A DNA stretch of 12,842 bases, taken from Actinomycetes bacterium (GTDB lineage Bacteria > Actinomycetota > Actinomycetes > Actinomycetales > Actinomycetaceae). Below, in pieces: positions 1 through 6,202 of the stretch; position 1 is the stretch's first letter, and each line of letters starts with the position of its first letter. Both the position numbers and the translations under genes were made by a program. Location of the stretch: the NCBI GenBank assembly GCA_023426345.1, contig JAFAAX010000169.1:1-12842 (forward strand), read 5' to 3'. The notes beneath the pieces were generated by a model that saw only the letters and a list, made by a program, of their open reading frames with translations, searched no databases and was not told where the DNA came from.

Positions 1-624
1 CTCCCGGACCGCTCGGGCGGGGCGGGCGGCGGCCGGTCCGGGGTGGCGGGGCCGCCTCCGATGGCCGGGGCCGGACGGCCGGGGCCGGCACCCCGGCGGG
101 GGCCGGAGGATCCGGTGGCGCGCGTCGAGCGGGAGGCCCTGGAGGCGCTGCTGCAGCGGCCGATGGACCTCATCGGCTCCGGATTCGAGGAGCTGGAGGG
201 CGCGTCGTTCTCCGTGCCGTCCTACCGCGCGGTCCATGACGCGATCCGCGCGGTCGGCGGACTGGATGGGTTCGTCGCGATGCTGCAGGAGGCCGAGGCC
301 CGCATGGGGGTCGGCGAGGACGCCCAGCGCGCAGCCACCCGCGCCTTCGACGAGGCCGTGCGCGAGATGGCCGGCGACATCGTCGGCGGCGTCGTCACAC
401 AGCTGGCCGTCGCCCCCCTGCCCCAGGACCGGCCTGACGGACTGCGCGGGTATGCGCGCGGCGTCATGGCGGCCCTGGTGCGCATGGACCTCACCCGGCG
501 GACCGCCGACGCCCGGGCCGCCCTGCAACGCCTGGACCCGGACGATCCCGATTACGCCCAGGCGTTCCAGGAGTTGATGAAACTGGAGCAGCGCCGCCAG
601 ACATACTCCGCCTACGAGCAGTGA
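1..624 (+). CDS. dnaG: DNA primase DnaG, C-terminal part (5' end outside window)
   Basis: The frame is open from the left edge to the TGA at 622-624, so this is the last 207 codons of a longer gene. The first ~35 residues are a Gly/Pro/Arg-rich linker. The rest is predicted helical and matches the C-terminal helicase-binding domain of bacterial primase: it opens with DPVARVEREALEALLQRP, the typical start of that domain, and continues with the 'PSYRAVHDAIRAVGG' segment. DnaG makes RNA primers at the replication fork, and this domain docks on the replicative helicase DnaB. The zinc-binding and TOPRIM catalytic domains are expected to lie left of the window. A GTG in frame at 43 is not the start, because the homologous domain cannot be a separate protein. 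Identification rests on the C-terminal domain only, so it is good but not complete. Confidence 0.85.
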   Translation, partial: LPDRSGGAGGGRSGVAGPPPMAGAGRPGPAPRRGPEDPVARVEREALEALLQRPMDLIGSGFEELEGASFSVPSYRAVHDAIRAVGGLDGFVAMLQEAEARMGVGEDAQRAATRAFDEAVREMAGDIVGGVVTQLAVAPLPQDRPDGLRGYARGVMAALVRMDLTRRTADARAALQRLDPDDPDYAQAFQELMKLEQRRQTYSAYEQ

Positions 625-839
625 CGCCCCGATGGCATAGTCCCGCCCGGCTCTGCTGCGGTACCGGTATCCGGACGGCTCGCTCCAGGCGGCGCTGCCG
701 ATGCGCGTCGGTTCATCGAGGGGACGGGCCACTGGAGCTCGTTCCGCCCACCACCGGCTGGAGACCGCTCCGGCTTCAGGTCGGCTGGGCCGGGTGAGCG
801 CCGGCGGACGCTCCGGCGGCAGCCGGACTCCATCACGTC
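625..839. other. Intergenic region without recognised gene
   Basis: About 215 bases follow dnaG before the promoter-like element at 840. I see no tRNA (no T-loop or CCA pattern), no T-box or S-box core, and no reading frame with actinobacterial codon bias. The minus-strand frame across it encodes only Arg/Pro/Gly/Ser-rich sequence. Several short GC-rich inverted repeats occur (for example the GCCGG...CCGGC pair around 800-816), but none is followed by a T run, so no clear terminator for dnaG can be named. Confidence 0.5.
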
Positions 840-848
840 TGGTAGCGT
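840..848 (+). promoter_or_regulatory. Putative extended -10 promoter element (TGGTAGCGT)
   Basis: TGG at 840-842 followed by TAGCGT at 843-848 fits an extended -10 (TGN-TANNNT) of a SigA-type actinobacterial promoter. No convincing -35 hexamer lies 16-19 bases upstream. The GTG at 856 lies seven bases after the -10, the spacing expected if transcription starts on that codon. The same TAGCGT hexamer appears upstream of the ABC ATPase gene on the other strand (10793-10798). Prediction from sequence alone. Confidence 0.42.
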
Positions 849-855
849 GTCGCCC

Positions 856-894
856 GTGCGGATGAAGCGGTGTTGTCGTCCCCGCCTGAGCTGA
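856..894 (+). CDS. Candidate leaderless cysteine leader peptide (12 codons)
   Basis: Reading from GTG 856 gives V(M)-R-M-K-R-C-C-R-P-R-L-S and stop TGA 892-894; an internal ATG lies at 862. The GTG sits seven bases after the -10 element, which fits leaderless translation, a common mode in actinobacteria. The two adjacent cysteine codons (871-876) are both TGT, whereas 15 of the 16 cysteine codons I counted in the seven-gene run plus the adjacent synthase gene are TGC. The next gene is a cystathionine beta-synthase-like enzyme of cysteine/homocysteine metabolism. Short upstream frames with runs of cysteine codons controlling sulfur genes are known in mycobacteria (cysteine-responsive translational attenuation); a role of this kind is inferred here. 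At 12 codons, chance cannot be excluded. Confidence 0.55.
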   Translation: MRMKRCCRPRLS

Positions 895-895
895 G

Positions 896-985
896 CTCCT
901 CGGCCGTGGGCGGCGCATCGACGCGCGCCTGGTGGCATCGTCCGGGGAGCCGGCCTCGTGAATGAGCCCGACGACACCCCAGGAG
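896..985 (+). promoter_or_regulatory. Possible SD-sequestering helix in the leader of the cystathionine beta-synthase gene
   Basis: CTCCTCGG at 896-903, just after the leader-peptide stop, can pair with CCCAGGAG at 978-985, which holds the Shine-Dalgarno of the next gene: five pairs (896-900 with 981-985), one C-C mismatch, then two more (902-903 with 978-979). Part of the same strand, GCTCC at 895-899, can alternatively pair with GGAGC at 946-950. GAGC-TGA-GCTC at 888-898 is a third small competing hairpin that overlaps the leader stop codon. Mutually exclusive pairings of this kind are what an attenuator needs. No folding energy was computed. Confidence 0.4.
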
Positions 986-986
986 A
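981..986 (+). promoter_or_regulatory. Ribosome binding site deciding the start at 995
   Basis: AGGAGA lies eight bases before ATG 995. The alternative in-frame ATG at 962 has no purine-rich sequence at a suitable distance, so 995 is preferred as the start. Confidence 0.7.
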
Positions 987-994
987 ACCGCGCC

Positions 995-1987
995 ATGACC
1001 ATCACCGCACCCACGTCGACGCCCTCGTCGATGAACTACGCCGAGCACGTCACCGACCTCATCGGGGGAACGCCCATGGTCCGACTCCGCCACGTCACGG
1101 AGGGGGTCGCGGCAACCGTCCTGGCGAAGGTCGAGTACCTCAATCCCGGGGGGTCCGCCAAGGATCGCATCGCCGAGCGGATCATCGGCGAGGCCGAACG
1201 CGCCGGCCAGTTGCGGCCGGGCGGGACGATCGTGGAGCCGACGTCGGGGAACACGGGCGTCGGGCTGGCGCTGGTCGCGCAGACGCGGGGCTACCGCTGC
1301 GTGTTCGTCGTCCCCGACAAGGTGAGCGAGGAGAAGCGCGCGGTGCTGCGCGCCTACGGGGCGCGCGTCGAGGTCGCCCCGACGGCGGTGGCGCCCGAGG
1401 ACCCGCGGTCGTACTACTCGGTGTCACGCAGGTTGGTCGAGGAGATCCCCGGTGCGTGGATGCCGAACCAGTACGACAACGCGTTCGGGCCGGCCTCGCA
1501 CTACGCGACGACCGGGCCGGAGATCTGGCGGGACACCGCGGGCCGGATCACCCATTTCGTCGCCGGGGTGGGCACGGGCGGGACGATCACCGGGACCGGA
1601 CGGTACCTGCACGAGAGGTCGGAGGACCGCGTCCAGGTGGTGGGAGCCGATCCGGAGGGATCGATCTATTCGGGCGGACCCGTCCACGGCTACCTCGTCG
1701 AGGGCGTCGGAGAGGATTTCTGGCCGGGGACGTACGACGCCGGCGTGCCGGACCGGATCGAGCGGGTGGGCGACGCGGAGTCCTTCGCGATGACACGGCG
1801 GCTGGCCCGCGAGGAGGGGCTGCTCGTCGGCGGCTCGTCCGGGATGGCGGTGGTCGCCGCGCTGCGGGTCGCGCGGGGACTGGGGCCGGAGGCGGTGGTC
1901 GTCGTCCTGCTGCCGGACTCGGGGCGCGGGTACCTGGGGACGATCTTCGACGACGGATGGATGGCGGATCGCGGCTTCGAGGTGTGA
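995..1987 (+). CDS. Cystathionine beta-synthase-like PLP enzyme, catalytic domain only
   Basis: This 330-residue protein is a fold-type II PLP enzyme of the cysteine synthase/cystathionine beta-synthase family. Visible motifs are NPGGSAKDR with the Schiff-base lysine K56, the cofactor loop TSGNTG (84-89), the phosphate-binding GTGGT (193-197) and ADPEGSIYSGG (218-228). The block PRSYYSVSRRLVEEIPGA (137-154) followed by PNQYDN is typical of cystathionine beta-synthases rather than CysK. The expected reaction is homocysteine plus serine to cystathionine; use of O-acetylserine and sulfide cannot be excluded. The protein stops at DDGWMADRGFEV, just where the catalytic domain ends, so the regulatory CBS-domain pair of the ~460-residue mycobacterial enzyme is missing. 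The start at 995 has a good ribosome site; an in-frame ATG at 962 would add 11 residues. It follows a candidate cysteine leader peptide. Confidence 0.85.
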   Translation: MTITAPTSTPSSMNYAEHVTDLIGGTPMVRLRHVTEGVAATVLAKVEYLNPGGSAKDRIAERIIGEAERAGQLRPGGTIVEPTSGNTGVGLALVAQTRGYRCVFVVPDKVSEEKRAVLRAYGARVEVAPTAVAPEDPRSYYSVSRRLVEEIPGAWMPNQYDNAFGPASHYATTGPEIWRDTAGRITHFVAGVGTGGTITGTGRYLHERSEDRVQVVGADPEGSIYSGGPVHGYLVEGVGEDFWPGTYDAGVPDRIERVGDAESFAMTRRLAREEGLLVGGSSGMAVVAALRVARGLGPEAVVVVLLPDSGRGYLGTIFDDGWMADRGFEV

Positions 1988-2269
1988 GGTCTGGCCGGGC
2001 CGCGGGCGCCCTGGTACGAGGGGGCAGGACGCTGGTCGGTGATTCCGCGTTGGGCGCGCAGCCATGGGATGCGTACTTCACAAGGGGGTATCCATTTCGG
2101 GCGCTTGTGACTCATGTGTGGGTGGTGGCCCTGGGGCGTCCGGGTGCGGCCATCGGTTCTCACGTGGGGAGGCGGGTTTGGTGGGGGCGCTCCCGGCGCA
2201 CGTGTTACAAACGTCCGGAAACGGGCACTGAGCGGCGCGGACGCCGCGGCCGCGACGACACTTCCCACC
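1988..2269 (+). promoter_or_regulatory. Upstream region of the metQ operon
   Basis: This 282-base gap must hold the promoter of the seven-gene run. The part around 2071-2116 is poorer in GC than its surroundings and contains the inverted repeat CACAAG (2079-2084) / CTTGTG (2104-2109) with a 19-base spacer. Two CACGTG palindromes lie at 2161-2166 and 2199-2204. No S-box, SAM-IV or other riboswitch core is recognisable, and no clean -35/-10 pair can be picked. The metQ ATG has no Shine-Dalgarno sequence. No gene is supported here. Confidence 0.4.
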
Positions 2270-3148
2270 ATGACGACACATCGATCCGGCGCCGCCGGGC
2301 GCCTCGCAGCGATGGCACTCCTCCCCGCGATTGCCCTGGGGCTGGCGGCGTGCGGGGGAGCGGGGGCGTCCTCGTCGGGCGAGGAATCGACGGACGCCGA
2401 GGGCGCCGACCTCACGACGCTCACCGTCGGCTTCAACGCGGGCCCCTACGAGGACCAGTTCACCCAGGGGATCCAACCGATCCTGGAGGCCCAGGGATAC
2501 GAGATCGAGACCCAGACGTTCACCGACGGAATCCAGGTGAACGCGGCGCTCGCCGACGGCCAGATCCAGGCGAACATCATGCAGCACAGCGTGTACATGG
2601 ACTACGTCAACGACCAGCGCGGATTCGACAACACGGCGCTGGTCCAGGTGCCCAGCCCCCCGATGGGACTGTTCGCCGGCACGTCGGACAGCACGACGCC
2701 CGCTGACGGCGCGACGGTGGCCGTGCCGAACGAGCCGTCGAACCTGTACCGGGCCCTGCTGCTCCTCCAGAAGGTCGGATGGCTGACGGTATCCGACGAC
2801 ATCAATGCGGGCACGGCCTCGCTCAACGACATCGCGGACAACCCCCACGACCTCCAGCTCACCCTGCTCGAGCCGTCCCAGGCCGTGCGCTCGCTGGAGG
2901 ACATGGACTACGCGACCGTCCAGGGCAACTTCGTCGTCTCCTCGGGAATGAAGCTGACGGATGCCCTGGAGCTGGAGGATCTCCAAGACCAGTTCTCGGT
3001 GATCGTCGCCGTCGCCGGCGGCACCGAGGATACGTCCTGGGCGCAGGACATCGTCGACGCCTACCACTCCCAGGAGTTCCAGGACTTCATCACCTCGAAC
3101 GACACCTACGCGGGCTACCGCCTGCCCGACTACTTCACCGAGCAGTGA
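2270..3148 (+). CDS. metQ: Methionine ABC transporter substrate-binding lipoprotein MetQ
   Basis: This 292-residue protein belongs to the NlpA/MetQ family. It captures methionine (in known members also D-methionine and related compounds) outside the membrane and delivers it to MetNI. A short N-region with R5 and R11, a hydrophobic stretch and the lipobox LAAC ending at C28 mark a lipoprotein signal; the mature protein would begin at C28. After an acidic Ser-rich linker come family features: TLTVGFNAGPYEDQF, NIMQHSVYMDYVN, VAVPNEPSNLYRALLLLQ and the C-terminal YHSQEFQDFI. The frame is open farther upstream, but ATG 2270 is the start that gives a proper signal peptide; it lacks a Shine-Dalgarno sequence. 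It is the first gene of the run, and its TGA overlaps the GTG of metN. Family assignment is strong; the exact ligand is inferred from the MetNI neighbours. Confidence 0.92.
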   Translation: MTTHRSGAAGRLAAMALLPAIALGLAACGGAGASSSGEESTDAEGADLTTLTVGFNAGPYEDQFTQGIQPILEAQGYEIETQTFTDGIQVNAALADGQIQANIMQHSVYMDYVNDQRGFDNTALVQVPSPPMGLFAGTSDSTTPADGATVAVPNEPSNLYRALLLLQKVGWLTVSDDINAGTASLNDIADNPHDLQLTLLEPSQAVRSLEDMDYATVQGNFVVSSGMKLTDALELEDLQDQFSVIVAVAGGTEDTSWAQDIVDAYHSQEFQDFITSNDTYAGYRLPDYFTEQ

Positions 3149-4230
3149 GCGCCGTTCCACCGACGGATGCCGCCCCCGCGGTGCGCGTCGCCCATGTGAC
3201 GAAGGTCTTCGGAGAGGGGCCGGGCGCCGTCACCGCCCTGGACGACGTGTCCCTGGACGTCGCCCGCGGGTCGATCCAGGGGGTCATCGGGTACTCGGGC
3301 GCCGGCAAGTCGACGCTGGCGCGCCTGGTCAACGGGCTCGAGAGCCCCACCGACGGCCAGGTCGAGGTCGGCGGGCAGTCGATCGTCGACGCGCGGGGCC
3401 GCGGGCGTCGCGCGCTGACGAAGACCACGGCGATGGTGTTCCAGCACTTCAATCTTCTGGACACCCTGACGATCCGCGCGAACGTCGAGATGCCCCTGAG
3501 CCTGGACGGGACGGGCCGCCGCAGTCGCCCCGATGTGCGGGAACGCACCGCGAGGGTCGCCGAGGCCCTGGACTTCGTCGGCCTGGCCGATCGCGCGGAC
3601 GCGTATCCCGGCGAGCTCTCGGGCGGGCAGAAGCAACGCGTCGGCATCGCCCGGGCCCTGGTCCGCCGCCCCGACGTCCTCCTGTGCGACGAGGCGACCA
3701 GCGCCCTGGACCCCGCGACGACCCGCCAGATCGTCGACCTCCTGCGCCGCGTCAACGCGGAGTTTGGGACGTCGATGCTGGTTGTCACCCACGAGATGGA
3801 CGTCATCAAGGACCTCTGCGACCACGTCGCAGTCATGGAGGACGGCCACATCGTCGAGTCCGGCGCGGTCCTCGACGTCTTCACCGCGCCCCGCCGTCCC
3901 ACGACCCAGCGCTTCGTCGACACCATCGTGCCGCGCACTCCGCCCGCGAGCCTGGACACCGGCGCGCCCGGCCGGACCGGCCCGATCTGGCGCCTCGTCT
4001 ACACGGGGGACTCGGCGGGCCGCCCGATGCTGTCGACGCTGGCCCGAGACCTGGGCCTAGAGGTCAACATCCTGGCCGCCACGATCACGGAGATCCACGC
4101 CCAGACCGTCGGCTACATGGTCGTCCGCGTCACCGGCGACCCCGCGACCCTGTCCCGCGGCCGAGCAGAACTGGAGCACAGCGGCGTCCTGGTCGAGGAC
4201 GCGTCCGACACGACGGAGGCCACCCGATGA
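3145..4230 (+). CDS. metN: Methionine ABC transporter ATP-binding protein MetN
   Basis: This 361-residue cytoplasmic ATPase powers methionine import. It shows Walker A GYSGAGKST (49-57), Q-loop FQHFN with Q100, signature LSGGQKQR (158-165), Walker B LLCDEAT with D182 and E183, and the switch histidine H216. Residues ~283-355 form the C-terminal NIL domain, which in MetN proteins binds methionine and inhibits transport when internal methionine is high, so uptake is probably controlled at protein level. The frame is open well upstream, but GTG 3145 overlaps the metQ stop in a GTGA and gives the usual family length; the upstream part is not homologous. It ends in an ATGA overlap with metI. Confidence 0.93.
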   Translation: MSAVPPTDAAPAVRVAHVTKVFGEGPGAVTALDDVSLDVARGSIQGVIGYSGAGKSTLARLVNGLESPTDGQVEVGGQSIVDARGRGRRALTKTTAMVFQHFNLLDTLTIRANVEMPLSLDGTGRRSRPDVRERTARVAEALDFVGLADRADAYPGELSGGQKQRVGIARALVRRPDVLLCDEATSALDPATTRQIVDLLRRVNAEFGTSMLVVTHEMDVIKDLCDHVAVMEDGHIVESGAVLDVFTAPRRPTTQRFVDTIVPRTPPASLDTGAPGRTGPIWRLVYTGDSAGRPMLSTLARDLGLEVNILAATITEIHAQTVGYMVVRVTGDPATLSRGRAELEHSGVLVEDASDTTEATR

Positions 4231-4886
4231 TCGGCCAGGTCGTCACCATCGACCAGTTCCTCGCCGCCCTGTGGGACACGCTCTACATGGTCCTGGCGTC
4301 GCTGGGCATCGGATCGGTCCTGGGCATCATCCTGGGCGTCGCACTGGTGGTCACCCGCGAGGGCGGGGTCCTGGCCAACCGCTGGGTCTATCGCGTCCTC
4401 AGCCCGGTCATCAACGTCCTGCGCTCGATCCCGTTCATCATCCTCATGGTCGCGATCCTCCCGCTCACCCGGTTCCTCACCGGCACGACCGTGGGCACGA
4501 CCGCGGCGATCGTCCCCCTGGTGGCCTTCGCCGCGCCCTACATCGCGCGCCTGGTCGAGAACTCCCTCCTGGAGGTCCCCCGCGGCATCGTCGAGGCCGC
4601 CCTCTCCATGGGCGCCACCTCGTGGCAGGTGATCTGGCGCTTCCTGATCCCCGAGGCCCGCTCCTCCCTGATCCTGTCCGTCACCACCGCGATGATCGGC
4701 CTCATCGGCTCCACCGCGATGGCGGGCACGATCGGCGCCGGTGGCCTGGGCGATCTCGCGATCACCTACGGCTACCAGCGTTTCGACACGGCCACCATGG
4801 TCGTCACCGTCATCGTCCTGGTCATCCTGGTCCAGGGCATCCAGAGCCTGGGCGATGTCCTGGCCCGGCGTTTCCGGAGGCGCTGA
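4227..4886 (+). CDS. metI: Methionine ABC transporter permease MetI
   Basis: This 219-residue inner-membrane protein forms the methionine channel as a homodimer with MetN. About five hydrophobic membrane spans are visible (near residues 18-43, 60-82, 90-108, 148-170 and 188-206). The EAA coupling motif, EAALSMGATSWQVIWRFLIP (123-142), contacts the ATPase. ATG 4227 overlaps the metN stop (ATGA) and has GGAGG at 4215-4219, seven bases upstream. Length and sequence (LRSIPFIILM, AGGLGDLAITYGYQRF) are typical of MetI. The next gene starts two bases after its stop. Confidence 0.94.
   Translation: MIGQVVTIDQFLAALWDTLYMVLASLGIGSVLGIILGVALVVTREGGVLANRWVYRVLSPVINVLRSIPFIILMVAILPLTRFLTGTTVGTTAAIVPLVAFAAPYIARLVENSLLEVPRGIVEAALSMGATSWQVIWRFLIPEARSSLILSVTTAMIGLIGSTAMAGTIGAGGLGDLAITYGYQRFDTATMVVTVIVLVILVQGIQSLGDVLARRFRRR
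4876..4880 (+). promoter_or_regulatory. Ribosome binding site for the GTG start at 4889
   Basis: GGAGG inside the last codons of metI lies eight bases before GTG 4889. This selects the GTG as start of the aminotransferase, although the frame is open far upstream. Confidence 0.75.
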
Positions 4887-4888
4887 CC

Positions 4889-6202
4889 GTGTCCTCCACC
4901 GCCGTTCCCGTCGTTCCTGCCGTTCCCCCCGATGATTCACGAGGGCGCCCCCTCGCCCGGGAGTCCCGTCTGGTGGGGGGCCTGTCCTCCCCGTTCTTCG
5001 ACACGCTGGACGCGAGAGTGACCGAGGCGCGCCGGGCCCACGGCGACATCATCGACCTGTCGAAGGGCAACCCCGACCTGGCGACGCCCCCGGAGCTCGT
5101 CGACGCTCTGGTCCGCAGCGTGTCCGATCCGGCGAACCAGGGATACCCGCCGTTCCTGGCCCGGCGCGGCGTCCGCGAGGCGGTCGCGCTGCGCTACCGC
5201 GAGGACCACGGCGTCGAGCTGGACCCCGACACGCAGGTCACCGGGTTCCACGGGGCGCACGAGGCCCTGATGGCGGTGCCCCGGGCGCTCGCGGATCCCG
5301 GCGACACCATGGTGGTTCCGGACCCGGGCTACCCGCCCTACCTGGACGCCGCCCGCCTCGCAGGGGTGGGGGTCCGCCGTCTGCCCCTGCGAGAGGAGGA
5401 CGGCTGGTTGCCCCGGTTCGGTCGCGCCGACGGGGACGACGGCGACGGCGGCAGCGATGACGGTAGCCTCCTGACCGGCGCCCGCCTGCTGCTCCTCAAC
5501 TACCCGAACAACCCGACGGGCGCCGTCGCGGGCGCCGCGTTCTGGGAGAGCGCGGTCGGTATCTGCGGCGAGGCCGGCGTCCTCCTGGTCAACGATCTGG
5601 CGTACGGCTCGCTGGACCTCGACCACGCACGGGCGGCGTCCGCGCTGACGGCCACCACGCCGGGCGGAGGGAGCGCCCACCCGGCGGCGTCGCCCTCGTC
5701 GATGGGGGTGGTGGAGATCGGGACGGTGTCGAAGACGTACTCGATGGCGGGGTGGCGGTTCGGTTGGGCGGTCGGTGACGCGGACGCGATCGGGGCGCTG
5801 CAGCGCTACCAGACGGTGGCGTACTCGGTGATCTTCGGGGCCGTGCAGGATGCGGCGGAGGCGGCGCTGCGGGGCGATCAGGCGTCGGCACGCGCGATCA
5901 CCGCCGAGTACCGGGCGCGGCGCGACCTGATGGCCCGCGCGCTGTCGGAAGCCGGATGGCACGTCTCGCGGCCCGCGGGGACGTTCTTCCTGTGGCTGCG
6001 GGCCCCACGCGGACTGGACGGCGAGCAGGTGGCGGAACGACTGGTGGACCAGGCGCGCGTCGTCGTCTCTCCCGGGGCGGGCTTCGGCGAGCAGGGACGC
6101 GACTGGGTGCGGCTCAGCCTGGTGCAGGACCGGCGGACGATGAAGGAGGCGGCCGGGCGCCTGGCTCGCTGGCTGGACGACGTTCGGGAGAGGACCGCAT
6201 GA
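4889..6202 (+). CDS. PLP-dependent aminotransferase, MtnE-like
   Basis: This 437-residue class I/II aminotransferase (fold type I) shows LNYPNNPTG (203-211), D236 in NDLAYG, which should hold the pyridine nitrogen, the Schiff-base lysine K282 in SKTYSMAGWR, and the carboxylate-binding arginine R408 in DWVRLSL. From memory, it resembles the Bacillus methionine-salvage aminotransferase MtnE (YkrV) over most of its length (GNPD...TP, LDPDTQV, PDPGYPPYLD, NYPNNPTGAVA, GFGE.G). That enzyme aminates 4-methylthio-2-oxobutyrate to methionine. Position directly after the methionine importer supports this, but other amino acids are possible. Compared with that family it has an N-terminal extension of ~25 residues and low-complexity inserts at ~179-193 (Asp/Gly-rich) and ~248-272. 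It overlaps the next gene by ATGA. Confidence 0.82.
   Translation: MSSTAVPVVPAVPPDDSRGRPLARESRLVGGLSSPFFDTLDARVTEARRAHGDIIDLSKGNPDLATPPELVDALVRSVSDPANQGYPPFLARRGVREAVALRYREDHGVELDPDTQVTGFHGAHEALMAVPRALADPGDTMVVPDPGYPPYLDAARLAGVGVRRLPLREEDGWLPRFGRADGDDGDGGSDDGSLLTGARLLLLNYPNNPTGAVAGAAFWESAVGICGEAGVLLVNDLAYGSLDLDHARAASALTATTPGGGSAHPAASPSSMGVVEIGTVSKTYSMAGWRFGWAVGDADAIGALQRYQTVAYSVIFGAVQDAAEAALRGDQASARAITAEYRARRDLMARALSEAGWHVSRPAGTFFLWLRAPRGLDGEQVAERLVDQARVVVSPGAGFGEQGRDWVRLSLVQDRRTMKEAAGRLARWLDDVRERTA

Noticed and set aside
700..800. Possible cobalamin, SAM or SRP RNA-like pieces (GGGCCACTGG; TTCAGGTCGG)
   Set aside because: Only isolated short matches; the conserved cores and the ordered helices of these RNAs are missing.
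612..977. Minus-strand frame of 121 codons in the dnaG-to-synthase gap
   Set aside because: Low-complexity Arg/Pro/Gly/Ser composition, no motif and no ribosome site seen; it also covers the candidate leader.
2064..2237. Small frame with several Cys codons upstream of metQ (ATG 2064)
   Set aside because: The Cys codons are scattered, there is no ribosome site or promoter at the right distance, and the frame runs on as Gly-rich sequence. It probably arises by chance.
2114..2269. N-terminal extension of MetQ from ATG 2114
   Set aside because: It would bury the lipoprotein signal 52 residues inside the protein; ATG 2270 gives a normal signal peptide.
958..2706. Very long plus-strand frame over the cystathionine beta-synthase gene and into metQ
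   Set aside because: Its translation is Arg/Gly/Pro-rich without any domain, and it overlaps two clearly conserved proteins in another frame. Long open shadows are common at this GC content.
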